Below, in pieces: positions 10,218 to 20,815 of a stretch of 64,000 nucleotides of DNA. Position 1 is the stretch's first letter. Every line of letters begins with the position of its first letter. A model generated the notes under the pieces. It saw only the letters and a list, made by a program, of their open reading frames with translations. It was not told the DNA's origin and ran no database searches. A program made the position numbers and the translations under genes. The DNA comes from Chaenocephalus aceratus (taxonomy: Eukaryota; Chordata; Actinopteri; Perciformes; Channichthyidae): NCBI GenBank assembly GCA_023974075.1, contig CM043788.1, positions 23,748,496 through 23,812,495 on the forward strand, in the 5' to 3' direction.

Positions 10218-11535
10218 TGTTTAGAGTATGAGGTGAGGCCCCGATTAATTTATTCAGTAAATTACTCTGACCTCACTAATTGACCCGACCCGAAGTTACT
10301 GAGTCTATGTAAAGTTTATGCTTGGCTCAGATCCACCAAACGTCAGCAAGATCTCACCTCTATTAACTCCCGAAGAACCAGGTCTCAATTAACTGCTGTT
10401 TCAATTCAGACAACTCTTTTAATCTGTTTAAGCGATCCCGAAGGATTTTGGTATCAGTAAATGGGGTGTGTTCCTACCTAAACATGTGTGTGTGGCAGGG
10501 TGCAATCTTACCTTTGAAGCAGGAGAGGAGAGCACAGATGTCCTTTAAGTTGTCCCCAGTCCAAAAGGTGGGATCAGTTTATTTGAAGAAAAATAGGTCC
10601 AAACTAATACAGGGTTTTTACCTTTTAACACATTACAACATTATAATTATACTAAACAACACACAAAAATGATGCTGTGATCATGTTCACATATGAACTT
10701 AATTCACAGTCTCACATTTATTACCAAATGTTTCCCTTTACCTGCCTATTTTAGTTGTGACATTCTCTCATAAGACTGGTGATAATAAAAAGCCCATCAA
10801 AATCCCGCAAAACTGATTCGGAGGTTATTTCCTCACGTGGCGGGTGTCGCTAAACCATCAAAAACCTCTTCCATAAAATCATTCCATGCAGCATTCAAAT
10901 CAATTCACTCAGCATTCAAAGCAATTCCCTCATTCAAAAGCAATTCCCTCATCATTCCAACCAAGAAATGCAAGAGATATTCACCCAGTTTGAGAGAACC
11001 TTACCGAGAGCTATTAACCCAGCTCTGAAGGACAGAGTTTACCGGGAGAGAGTATACCAGGGGTTACCCCCCCTCTCCCCGACGAAATCCAAAAAAGCCA
11101 GTCTTTTTATGCTCAAAAAACTGGATAGAAAACCCCACAAACACCTCCTCTATACCCAACCAACATATCTATTGGCTCTGGCATAAGACACACCTTCCTA
11201 AGTTTGTGTAAAACAAACATGACTAGACATATTCTATGACTATGACACAACCACCCTTTTGAGGCCTCAAATGTGTTTCTGCTTAGTCCGGAGCCCCCCT
11301 CCCTGCTGTGAGAGGAGAGGAAAGAACCTGCCTTTTATCAGAGAGCAGGGCAATAAATCATTTTTAGGCCTTACACTCAACTAAACAAACCACTTTGTTT
11401 TGTTTATGCTGTAAATAAAGAAAAACCTAAAATATGAAGCATTTTCATTGTGGGTTATACAAGAATATAATTGATTATATTTAATTATAACTAACTTTCG
11501 TTTTAAGTATTCATCATACTATGAAGTTCTCAACA
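10218..11535 (-). repeat. 5' LTR of the retrovirus
   Basis: This copy is 1318 bp, lies next to the primer-binding site and so is the 5' LTR. It carries a single unit of the 61-bp sequence that is repeated six times in the other LTR. The last four bases of the 4-bp target duplication end at 11539. Confidence 0.88.
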
Positions 11536-11539
11536 AGCT

Positions 11540-11948
11540 ATAAACAAGTAAAAAGTTTCACATTCTTTAAAACAATAGACTTCTTGAGAAGTGACAGTGA
11601 GAGGAGTGAATTAGTTTTGCTTCAGAAGAAATGTGCCGAAGCAGTCAACCGAGTGGATAAACCGGTGTGTCTGCTTCATGACTTGGAACAAACCTCTCAG
11701 AAACAAAGCGCGGTTTAGGATACATCCGGAAATAAGGATTAACAATAATGAACAATAATTTGAAACTAATGGTTAACATTGTTATATGACTATAAGTGAT
11801 GTGTGAATGAAGCCTCATGGGCTTGAAGATGTTTTAAACTATTATTAGGAAACTGAAAGTTGTTCTTCATACCATGGGAACAGAATACAAATGAGCTTCA
11901 ATCTTTGTGTTTTATACTAAGATAAACAGCCGTACGGTCGGAGCAGAA
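11540..11948. other. Spacer between retrovirus and PLAC8-like gene
   Basis: Host sequence resumes after AGCT at 11536-11539. No gene is recognised. Downstream of the PLAC8-like stop codon it could hold that gene's 3' UTR; no clear poly(A) signal was found. Confidence 0.4.
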
Positions 11949-12769
11949 TCACATATTTTTCCAAGCCACAACCGACCAATGAGATGCCACAGAACTCAGA
12001 GTGAATAATTGTATGCTGGTGGGCTCACAGAACCAACTGGCTGTGGTTGAGCCGTTGTCACAAAGACAGGCTGCATTTGTGGCAGGTATTGATTTCTGCA
12101 TTTGTGGTATGTTTTGATTCTGCATTTGTATCACGGTTTGATGCTGCATATTGATGACAACAGGAATGATATTGCGATATTTTAACTCACGGTGCATCTG
12201 ACACCAGGAGCACCACTGACAGAAACAGGACACTGCAACGTCGTTGCAGAGAGAACCCTGCAGAGATCCAAAGAAAAGTAACATGTTAAGTTGTATACTA
12301 GACAGTGCTTCACTTTGATTAAACTTGTCGTGTGAAATGTAGCATACATCATTAGTATACACTTCACATGCATCATACCGTACCTTGATATGGTATCTGT
12401 TTCGCATGGCAGCCCTAGTAGACAGGACTGCAGGAGGCACACAGATGGGTATTCCGATAATTGCTGATGTGCACAGGGGTACTATGTCACATAATGGGAA
12501 ACAATAATTCTCTCCGAACCGTCCTGAAACGGTGCAGGCAAGACAAGGGCCGCACCAGAAACCATAGCAACCTGAAAACCCACAAGGACACACCACAGTT
12601 GTATTGACTCACAGTGACTTTTAAATGAAGGCCCTATAGGACAAAATAAGGCCTTATCCCAATACAATGAAAATGTATCAACATAGCTGTATTGATTCTT
12701 ACACGTATTTATGTCCTCAAAGCAGTCGAGGAGAGCGCTGCTCCAGGCTTTCTCTGGTTCTCCTGCCAT
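11949..12769 (-). CDS. PLAC8-like cysteine-rich protein, copy A (three coding exons)
   Basis: PLAC8 (onzin/cornifelin) family proteins are small membrane-associated or secreted proteins with a double-cysteine core. Exons: 12704-12769 (MAGEPEKAWSSALLDCFED; a start at 12769), 12384-12571 (the core CCYGFWCGPCLAC and GRFGENY), and 11949-12257 (GSLCNDVAVSCFCQWCSWC then QMHREL). The introns begin GTAAGA and GTACGG and end in CAG, and the 12384-12571 exon is 188 nt, exactly as in copy B. In the last exon an AAA at 12093-12095 shifts the frame. With one A fewer the tail would be Gln/Pro-rich and stop at 11996, matching the style of copy B. As written it reads on to 11949. The shift may be an assembly error. 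The family in fish is expanded (the ponzr genes), so no single orthologue name is given. Confidence 0.8.
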
Positions 12770-13500
12770 TGTTGTTGGGAAACTTTCGCCAAAGACGGTG
12801 AACAATGAACCTCTTAACAAGAAAAAATCAGAAATGTGTGGCACCAGTGCATGATATGCTTTATTATGAATCGTATTATAATTGTCGTATGACATACTAT
12901 ATTATGATATATGAAGGGCATAGCACTATTTATGACTTTTTAAGACATTCATTTATTATTTTTCTATGAAATACTAGACCATGGCTTGTCAATGCCTGTT
13001 ATAGTATACTGTATTATGCAAATGTTGTTACATGTTATGACATTCATAAATAATATATGTTATATAAGACTTTTATCATCATATTATATTAGTTATGTCA
13101 CAACAGAGTTCTGTATGGCATCCACTACGTTTTCTATTAAGTGTTTTTTTTTTGCTTACAATGGAGTAAACCATCACTTGTTTGTGAAATACTTTATTAG
13201 ACTTCTTTTTGTATGGTTAACTTACTATACCGTTTTGATGACAGAGTGACTAGAGTAGCCGGGATATGGTTCAAGGCAGTAGCCTACAATGAAAGTGCAA
13301 ACTAAAAACAAAATATATTTTCTAACTCTCTCCCACGACAAACCACTCACACTTTAGCCACAGACTTTTTCAAGTTTTCATTCCTGACCTGACACACCTT
13401 TAAACTCAGTTTGACGCAGTCGGCTAATGGAAGTGAAAGCAGTACGTTTTGTAAGTCACCTCATATTATATCGTACATTAACAAACTTTACACTGATGCA
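12770..13500. other. AT-rich upstream region or first intron of PLAC8-like copy A
   Basis: No coding sequence is recognised. If the non-coding exon ending at 13679 or 14536 is used, this is intron. Confidence 0.4.
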
Positions 13501-13631
13501 ATGAAGTTATAGGAATTGTTATACAGGATTTATAAAGTGATGGTAAAAATGTGCAGATGTGTTTTTTTGTCAATTCAGATTTAAAAAACTGTACTTAGAT
13601 GAACGATTAAAGTATCTGACATTTTGTTTAC

Positions 13632-13735
13632 AAGTATATCCTCATATATAAAACGAAATGCAATTGATTTGGTCTTACCTGATGTAGCTCGATATATTCT
13701 CTGCACCTTGCCAGGTGCATCATAATACATACATC
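13632..13735 (-). other. Candidate 5' non-coding exon of PLAC8-like copy A (copy 2)
   Basis: On the - strand the stretch ends AGCTACATCAG and is followed by the donor GTAAGACC (exon end at 13679). Similarity to bases 1-160 extends well beyond the exon, from about 13489, showing a duplicated genomic block. It lies about 0.9 kb upstream of the ATG at 12769. Confidence 0.4.
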
Positions 13736-13827
13736 AGTTTCTGAAACCTACGTCATCAAAATGACTAGAGCTTTTATTGGAATGCTTTTGTTTTGTTTTT
13801 CTGTGTGCTTCACCCAGCAGGCTATTT

Positions 13828-13829
<2 letters not shown>

Positions 13830-13859
<30 letters not shown>
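13830..13859. repeat. (TC)n microsatellite
   Basis: A simple run of about 15 TC units followed by T-rich sequence. Confidence 0.9.
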
Positions 13860-13862
<3 letters not shown>

Positions 13863-14535
13863 CTTTTTTGTTTTTAAATTAAAAGCTAAATGTCAGAATT
13901 AATAAGAGCAGTACAAATCAGTAATTCATGTTTTATTACATATTGAGTGAAGGATGCAAGCTAGTTCCGGCAGTGAACTTGAGCAACATCGTTTCTTTTA
14001 CACATGCACACGTCACATGCCTCATTTGCTGTCTCTTTGTTCTGCGACAACACTCCCAGCTTCAGCTCTCTGGTTCGATTTACTTCGATCATTTTATTCA
14101 GCAGTCGGTGGACGGCTATCCCACATCCAGCCCTCACTTTTCACCACAGGGTTTCAATAAGGGAACAGTGCTGTGGTTATCATTATAGACAACTTTATTT
14201 ATTCTTTTAATTACAGACCACACTCACTTCCTAAGATTAAAGATCTGATCTTCGAAAGAAAATTGAAACAATAACTGTCATTATAAATTAGAAACGGAAA
14301 CTCAATCAGCATACTCTGATAAAAAAGAGTGATTGCACTTAGTTTTTTCAATGATAAACATGCAAAAACAGCAGCATGACCAGGTTGACCTTTGATTGTG
14401 TTTTTATATTTCAACATAATGAAGTTAAGTCTTTAAAAAAAATAAAATCATTTTTGTCTTCAGAAGGATTATACTGTTAAATTCTTCTCATTAAACTTTA
14501 ATTTAACAGTTAGGATAAAGGTGTAACATGTTTAC

Positions 14536-14600
14536 CTGATGGAGCTGGACACCTCTGCGACTCTGAAGCTGTGAATGAATGAGAGCCTATGTGATGGATT
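14536..14600 (-). other. Candidate 5' non-coding exon of a PLAC8-like gene (copy 3)
   Basis: The - strand reads GTCCAGCTCCATCAG followed by GTAAAC, a looser match to the exons ending at 112 and 13679. It could be an alternative first exon of copy A. Confidence 0.3.
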
Positions 14601-15003
14601 AGAAGTATCAATCGGTGTGGTTCGGACAGCTGAACTCAAGCAATGCTGCAAAACCTGAATCCATTGGCACAAAATATCGGAAACGGAACTACTTCTGAGG
14701 AATGGTTTGATAGTTTGATGTGCTAGCTCTTGACATTCTTTCATTATGTACACTGTACTTTAGTTTAAGCACTCCATAATGTATCCCATTGTGAAAGCTC
14801 AACATCTTTTACCAAACAGGGGTAACTGGGGTATAAACAGGGTAGTTATATTGAATTGTATTTGTAATCCTAGTCAACCTCAATTGACCCGTCTTCACAC
14901 ACACTTCCTAGCTGTTCTTTGAAGATGAGTTCAAAGAGACACACTGCAAGTAAACCGAGGAGACTTCACTTTTTTTCAACTGTGTTCTACTTGTCTTGTT
15001 CAG

Positions 15004-16028
15004 TTTCGTTAATCATCTGGCGGTCATGTTTGGAGAAGAACTCTCCCCTTGGGACACAGACAGAAAATACGATCCAAAGAATCTGCAGGTGTGTGTGTTT
15101 TCCTTTATTGCATGAATGTTATCACTCACTCCTATAGAAAGGTCATCAGATCAAGCTAATATAATGTAAAATTAGAATATATTTTGGGACATTTCTTCTT
15201 CACCACAACAGATGTCATGAATATTTGACACTACTTATATTTGAATAAGTCAACAGAAGTTGTAATCTTTACTGTTCTATTCTGCATCCTTAATTGTTGT
15301 GTATCACTTTAAAAAAGTGACACTGATTTTCTACAATGTCTTTTTATTTTGTTTATAATGAAGTTGTCTATTAGGGAAAACATAAAGACATTGTTAAACC
15401 TGTTTGTAAAAGGTTACATCTACAATTTTAAAACCAGAGCCACGTTTATTATAACTGAATGCATGATTTATACTCCGATGGCTTTTGTGATTAAAAAATG
15501 GTGGATGTAATATGGATATTTTTGGCTACACAGTTTATTATAGACTTTTTATAGCAGTCAAGTTCAAACACTTGCCAACAGGTAGGCCATGAACCTTAAA
15601 ACAGAAAATGTGTTGAAAATACATTTAATACTATGATGTAACTAGTATTATGTCCATTACTATTTTCTGATGAATACAAGTAATCAAGACTACAGGGTTA
15701 GATTTCATTACTGAAAAGACGGCAGAAGTATCTCTAGATGAAATAATAATAATGCATTTTTATAATCCTAATAATCCTCATTTAACCCCGTCGTTCCCTC
15801 TAATTTCCTGATTCCCTGTCTCTTTGTTCTGTTAACAGGTTTTTTGTCAAGGCAGGCTCTCCCACCACTCGTAGTGAAGGGCTCGCCATTCTGGGAGCAG
15901 TTTTTCAACAGGAAAGAAAATATGACGATTGTAAAAACATTGGACTTTCAATCTTGAGACTTTTAAAACACAACATTTTCAGTGAACTGACTTCTCCTCA
16001 TGGAGAAAAGACACAATGGAACATGTGA
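15004..16028 (+). pseudogene. ttc4: TTC4 fragment, copy 2 (last exons only)
   Basis: Similarity to copy 1 begins abruptly at about 14977. One exon (15004-15088) encodes VNHLAVMFGEEL and then WDTDRKYDPKNLQ, the in-frame version of the segment shifted in copy 1. The last exon begins at 15839 (FFVKAGSPT) and ends with the family's KGSPFWEQFF, but about five bases are missing in between (ACCACTCGTAG where a longer stretch for FIVVV is expected), so the two halves are in different frames. The exon for the acidic segment between NLQ and FFVKAG is absent, as in copy 1. All earlier exons are absent too. With no promoter or N-terminus this cannot be a working TTC4. Confidence 0.75.
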
Positions 16029-16283
16029 AAAAGTAGCAGCCTAAGAATTTAGTTACAAGTTATGTAAGGGGAACTTCTGCAGCAGGACTCAGAAAGACAC
16101 GAGGAGAGTTGGAGCTTTGATGTCAAACAATGATGTTTATTACAAGTCAACGGCCGGAGAATTCATATCACAAGTCACAGCAGCAATAGGTTCTGACTGC
16201 ACGGGTGGGTTGCCATGTCAATTCTGCCTAGCCTATCTCTCGATAGACCTTTTAACTAGTTACAGAGAGTTAATGAGCATATT
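16029..16283. other. Unassigned stretch, possibly an LTR fragment
   Basis: Begins TGTAAGGGGAACTT near 16062, in the style of a retrotransposon terminus, but no partner copy is present in the window. Confidence 0.25.
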
Positions 16284-16608
16284 TGTCACGATCTGTCTTT
16301 ATGGTGTTTTGTCTTGTCTATATCTGTCTGTGGTTCCCTGTCGTTAGTTTCCCTGGTGTGTCTGATTACCCGATTGTGTTCACCTGTGGCCCCTGTGTTT
16401 TCTCCTCCCTCCTCACCTGCGTCTTGTTTGTGTGATTAGTCTTGTGTGTATTTAAGTTCTGGTTTTTCTGTCTGTCTTTGTCGGTTCGTCTTGTGTATTG
16501 GCTTGTCCTCGGTGAGTGTTCTGTTCCGTCATTGTCATTATAGCCTTGAAATAAAGGAATTTCACGTTAATCTGCATTTGGGTCCTACCTGCTTCACACA
16601 TCGTAACA
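16284..16608 (+). repeat. LTR of a Gypsy-like retrotransposon
   Basis: The stretch starts TGTCACGATCTG and ends CATCGTAACA, 325 bp. It contains a TATA-like GTATTTAAG near 16447 and an AATAAA near 16549. It is followed by TTACGAACCGACC and, once an inserted 885-bp element is removed, by ATGGACCCAGCAGACTCAG at 17520, a start found in many fish Gypsy gag genes. No second LTR is seen downstream; the 3' end is lost at the fold-back element near 19480. Confidence 0.65.
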
Positions 16609-16624
16609 TTACGAACCGACCATT

Positions 16625-17509
16625 AGTGATGGTGAGTTGAAGCCTTATGAAGCTTTCCAGCCAATTGGTTTGCAAAAGGGTTCATCTCATGAGGCTTCAT
16701 CATGGGCTTCATTTGAACACAAACCCCTGTTGGTCAAAGTGTGTAAAACAGGCAGATTGGACTTCTCAACAGTGTGCTCTATCTCATACCGAGTTCCCAT
16801 TGAGTAAAGCCTTAGAATACCTCTAAATAACGAACATTAAATCATATGTTCATGTTAACAATATTGTATTTATTCCAGTTTAATGATTGTGATTGAAAAG
16901 CCTAAGGAGGCTGCTAAACATTGCAAAGAGGGATTTGTATTCCTTAATAATATTCATAAACGTAACCATGTTGTAGCCTGAGAAAGGCAAAAACCATATC
17001 AAAGAATACATTTATTAACTACATTATCTCATTTAGCTGTACATTTTATAAACAAAAAAAAATACGTATTGTTCAGTCGTTGAACCAGGGACCCTGCGGT
17101 CGTGAGTCAACTGCTTTCCAGCTGAGCCACAGCACACACACTAAAGCTCCCTGAAAACACAGCAACATATTTATTTATTCATTTATTTATTCATGTTTTT
17201 ATTCCTACATGTATTTATGCATGTATCTATTTATACTTATGACATGTTCCGACCTCTATATAAGTGAGGGTCTGAGCTCTCTTGATTCCATCGTGTCACC
17301 GGGCCCGGGTGCAGGAGGGGTAATATGGTTCTTATTATAGATCCATGGGTATGAGCGTTGTGGTTCAACGGTTCAACCGATCTGAATCGCTTCCTGAAGC
17401 AGTCACGTGGTATCGACAGGCAGCGAGGCTTCGTTTGTCATCGATGACGTCACTGGCCCAAAACGATACAAGCCTCGATTCAGTATACGTAATAATACGT
17501 AACATCACT
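16625..17509. mobile_element. 885-bp non-autonomous DNA element with 10-bp target duplication
   Basis: The element starts AGTGATGGT and ends ACATCACT, short imperfect inverted ends. It is flanked by ACCGACCATT at 16615-16624 and at 17510-17519. Removing it and one duplicate joins the Gypsy leader directly to the gag ATG. A 9-10 bp duplication is typical of Mutator-like elements, whereas hAT makes 8 bp, so superfamily is left open. Both ends carry GAGGCTTC/GAAGCC-type repeats. A tRNA-like stretch with a GGTTCAACG B-box lies at about 17078-17140 on the - strand, possibly a SINE or tRNA remnant. Confidence 0.65.
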
Positions 17510-17519
17510 ACCGACCATT

Positions 17520-19450
17520 ATGGACCCAGCAGACTCAGCCCATTTGATGCTACAGGCGGAATGTCTTGGATACTCTCTGGAGTACATTTTTTATACGTGG
17601 AAAGGCGCCTCATCTAGACGGGGTAGAAAGGCTGCGTTGAAGGAGGCACGTCAGGAGGTTGCTCGCAAGCCCTGGCTCTGGAGCTTGTTGCCCGAGTGGC
17701 TTAGGGTTTTCTCACGTAGCCCTGAGTGCCAGTCTTCATGTTCTGACCCTTTCTTGGGGTCTGGTCTGGCGTTTGGAGGTCCACGAAGCCTCCAAAAGAC
17801 TCCTAAGAGACGCAAGGCCAGGGTTCCAGCCCCAGTTCCGGCTCCAGCACCGGCCTACAAGGCCATGGATCCATGCACCAGTACCGGCCCACGCAGCCAT
17901 GCTTCCATTCTCCATTACCTGGCTTACACAGCCAGGGTCCAGGCTTCCGCTCCGCGCCCAGCAGCAATGGTTACGACTCCAGAACCGGTCCCCACAGCCA
18001 TGGTTCCTGCTCCAGAACCGGCCCATGCAGCCATGGTCCCTGCTACAGAACCGGCCCACACAGCCATGGTCCCAGCCCCAGCAGCCATGGCGCCGGCCCC
18101 AGCAGCCATGGTTCCGGCTTCAGTACCGGCCCCAGTAGCCATGGTCCCAACTCCAGTTTCGGCTCCAGGACTGGCTCTCCGGCCGACGCCAGCTCCCCGT
18201 GTCCTGTCGGCGTACCGGCCGACTCCAGCACCTCGTCTCCTGTTGGCTCTCCAGCCGACGCCAGCTCCCCGAGGCCTGTCGGCGTACCGGCCGACTCCAG
18301 TTCCTCGTCTCCTGTTGGCTCTCCAGCCGACGCCAGCTCCCCGTGTCCTGTCGGCGTACCGACCGACACGAGTCCCCTCTCGAGTCCCCTCTCGAGTCCC
18401 TTCTCGAGTCCCCTCTCGAGTCCCCTCTCGAGTCCCCTCTCCAGTCCCCTCTCGAGCTCCCTCTCGAGTCTCCAGTCCCCTCTCGAGTCCCCTCTCCAGT
18501 CCCCTCTCGAGTCTCCTCTCGAGCTCCCTCTCGAGTCCCCTCTCGAGCTCCCTCTCGAGTCTCCTCTGGAGTTCCCTCTCGAGTCTCCTCTCGAGTTCCC
18601 TCTCGAGTCATCTCTCCAGTCCCCTCTCGAGTCATCTCTCCAGTTCCCTCTCGAGTCTCTTCTCGAGTCTCCTTTCGAGTCTCTTCTCGAGTCTCCTTTC
18701 AAGACACTCCTCCAGTTCCCTCTCGAGTTCCCTCTCGAGTCCACTCTCAAGTCTTCTCTCCAGTTCCCTCTCGAGTCCCCTCTCGAGTTCCCTTTCAATT
18801 CATCTCTCGAATCTCCTCTCGAGTCCCCTCTCGAGTCCCTGTTCAAGACACTTCTCGAGTCCCTGTTCAAGACACTTCTCGAGTCACCTCTCGAGTCCCC
18901 TCTCGAGTTACCTCTCAAGTTTCCTCTCGAGTTCCCTCTCAAGCCTTCTCTCGAGTTCCCACTCAAGTCCCTAGTCAAGTACCGTTGGAGGTTCCGCTGG
19001 GGGTCCTGCCAACCCTTTGTCCTGTCCCGTTGGAGGTCCCGCCGTCTACTCTTCTGCCGGGGGTCCTGCCAACCCTATGTCCTGTCCCGTTGGAGGTCCC
19101 ACCGTCTACTCTCCTGCCGGGGGTCCTGCCAACCCTGTGTCCTGTGCCGTTGGAGGCCCCGCCGACTACTCTTCTACCGGGGGTCCTGCCAACCCCATGT
19201 CCTGTTTCGTCGGAGGCCTCGACATTACATGTCTCGCCGGGGGTCCTGCCAACTCCTTGTCCTCTTCGGTGGGGAATCTTGCCGACAACTGTCCCACCGG
19301 CTCTGGTTACTGTCCGGTCAACACCGGCTCCTGCCCGGTCCCCTGAGAGCTGTGGTCTTCGCCCCTCCTCGAACTCTGCCTTGCCCCCGGGCCGTCCGCC
19401 CGAATTCCCCTTTTTGAACTCTGCCTTGCCCCCGGGCCGTCCGCCCGAAT
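17520..19450 (+). CDS. Gag-like frame of a Gypsy-type element, dominated by minisatellites
   Basis: The frame starts at 17520 with MDPADSAHLMLQAECLGYSL, the usual opening of fish Gypsy gag proteins, and runs 484 residues to 18974. After about 110 ordinary residues it dissolves into repeats: proline/alanine-rich units with PAPAAMVPA (about 17985-18135), a 66-bp unit (18190-18360), a serine/leucine-rich 12-bp array (18374-18965) and a 60-bp unit (18985-19270). Other frames stay open across the same repeats because the 12-bp unit lacks stops in several frames. There is no capsid major homology region, zinc knuckle or pol. The LTR upstream gives the promoter. It is truncated at the 3' side. Confidence 0.5.
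18374..18965. repeat. 12-bp minisatellite, unit TCTCGAGTCCCC
   Basis: About fifty degenerate 12-bp units, each with a CTCGAG or CTCCAG core. The unit length is a multiple of three, so an open frame stays open through the whole array. Neighbouring 66-bp and 60-bp repeats suggest that the whole GC-rich tract expands by slippage or unequal exchange. Confidence 0.85.
18985..19275. repeat. 60-bp minisatellite, about five units
   Basis: Units begin near GTTGGAGGTCCCGCC and contain CCGGGGGTCCTGCCAACCC. Later units diverge. A 54-bp sequence with TGCCCCCGGGCCGTCCGCCC is also duplicated at 19373-19455. Confidence 0.8.
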
Positions 19451-19483
19451 TCCCCTTTTTGAACTCTGCTTTGCCCCAGTACA

Positions 19484-20815
19484 GCATTTCACAAAACACC
19501 ACAGCATTTCACAAAACACCACAGCATTTCACAAAACACCACAGCATTTCACATTGGACGGAAAGGGTATTCCTTTAGGGAGAACACTTCTTGTTTGTGA
19601 TTGGACAGAGCCAGCCAGAGAAGCACTGCTGTGATTGGTTGTTTTTGCTGCCAGTCAAGAAATGACGCTTCGTGATTAGCCCAACACATCAGCCGTTAGC
19701 TGTTAGCACACACTCAGAGCTCACAGCTCCTCATATCTGTTCAGAAACTGGACAAAAGTTAAACATGTACAAACCACAGACTGTTTATGTCATGGTGAAT
19801 ACAGTCGCTGCTTTATTTATGTCTGTATGACGTTGTTGTGAGTGTGGACGGAGCAGCTACAGGTTAGTTTAGCCTGATGGATCCGATTCCGATAGGATTT
19901 ACATGGAGATACGGCCCGCCCCCTATCCAGCGTCTTGTTTGAATGACAGGAGTAAATACAGAATTAATGCTTTATTAACTCATGGTTTTTTAAGGGGCTT
20001 ATCTCCATGTAAATACTATGGTAGACCACCCAATATTCGCATCGCTCTAATCGCTCGAGTTTCACCCATATACAGTCTATGGTTTCACCGCGGCTGTCAG
20101 CTGTGTTTGCTCCTGTCAATGCTGTCATTCAAACAAGAGGCGCTGGAGAGGGGACGGGCGTATCTCCATGTAAATCCTACAACAAAATGAACATATTTGA
20201 CCGTGATTTAATTGTAATACACGTTTTAAAGTGGTGCCGAAGTAACTACATACTGATAACAGTTAGTAAAAACCATGAATTAACGCTTTGACAAGTCTGC
20301 AGACAGACGGCAGGCGAAAAGCTTTTAAAATGCGTGTTTTCTGAATCGGATTCATCAGGCTAAACTAACCTGTAGCTGCTCCGTCCACACTCACATCATA
20401 CAGACATAAATAAAGCAGCGACTGTATTCGCCATGACATAGACAGTCTGTGGTTTGTACATGTTTAACTTTTGTCCAGTTTCTGAACAGATATGAGGAGC
20501 TGTGAGATCTGAGTGTGTGCTAACGGCTGATGTGTTGGGACCATACGTTGTGGGACCATGGTTGGGACATATTTCGCTGTCGGGTGTTGACCAATCACGA
20601 AGCGTCATTTCTTGACTGGCAGCAAAAACAACCAATCACAGCAGTGCTTCTCTGGCTGGCTCTGTCCAATCACAAACAAGAAGTGTTCTCCCTAAAGGAA
20701 TACCCTTTCCGTCCAATGTGAAATGCTGTGGTGTTTTGTGAAATGCTGTGGTGTTTTGTGAAATGCTGTGGTGTTTTGTGAAATGCTGTGGTGTTTTGTG
20801 AAATGCTGTGGTGTC
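19484..20815. mobile_element. Large fold-back element with about 0.4-0.47 kb inverted arms
   Basis: The left arm (19484-19892) is the reverse complement of the right arm (20341-20815). Each arm's outer end carries a 20-bp tandem repeat containing CATTTCACAAAACACC, about three and a half copies on the left and five on the right. A second, inner pair of inverted segments lies at 19895-19950 and 20122-20178 (ACATGGAGATA / TATCTCCATGT). No transposase is encoded. It follows directly on the broken Gypsy gag. The target duplication is unclear because the ends are repetitive. The right arm has extra sequence near 20538-20580. Confidence 0.8.

Larger units (their letters stand above)
3261..11535 (-). 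mobile_element. Endogenous retrovirus-like element, deleted, on the - strand
   Basis: Two long direct repeats (3261-4882 and 10218-11535) begin TGTTTAGAG and end CTCAACA, so each has the TG...CA ends of an LTR. They are flanked by the 4-bp duplication AGCT. Read on the - strand, the order is 5' LTR, primer-binding site, long leader, gag-like frames, an RNase H-like frame, degraded sequence, polypurine tract and 3' LTR. Protease, most of reverse transcriptase, integrase and envelope are not recognisable, so this is a deleted copy. The primer-binding site matches the 3' end of tRNA-Lys(1,2), the primer used by foamy viruses and several other retroviruses. That alone does not fix the genus. It split a TTC4/PLAC8 block. 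Confidence 0.88.

Noticed and set aside
14532..14753. 73-codon frame on the - strand
   Set aside because: No similarity or exon structure. It overlaps the candidate non-coding exon of the PLAC8-like gene.
15839..16028. Frame FFVKAGSPTTRSEGLAILG as the true TTC4 end
   Set aside because: After SPT the text departs from the family. The family ending (KGSPFWEQFF) is in another frame, so this is a broken exon, not a variant end.
17078..17140. Possible tRNA gene on the - strand (GGCTCAGCTGG and GGTTCAACG)
   Set aside because: A- and B-box-like motifs are present, but I could not pair an acceptor stem or anticodon stem. It lies inside a non-autonomous element and is more likely a tRNA-derived fragment.
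17873..19578. Long overlapping open frames (up to about 514 codons) on both strands
   Set aside because: They are produced by minisatellites whose unit lengths are multiples of three and which lack stop codons. Only the frame starting at 17520 has a recognisable N-terminus.
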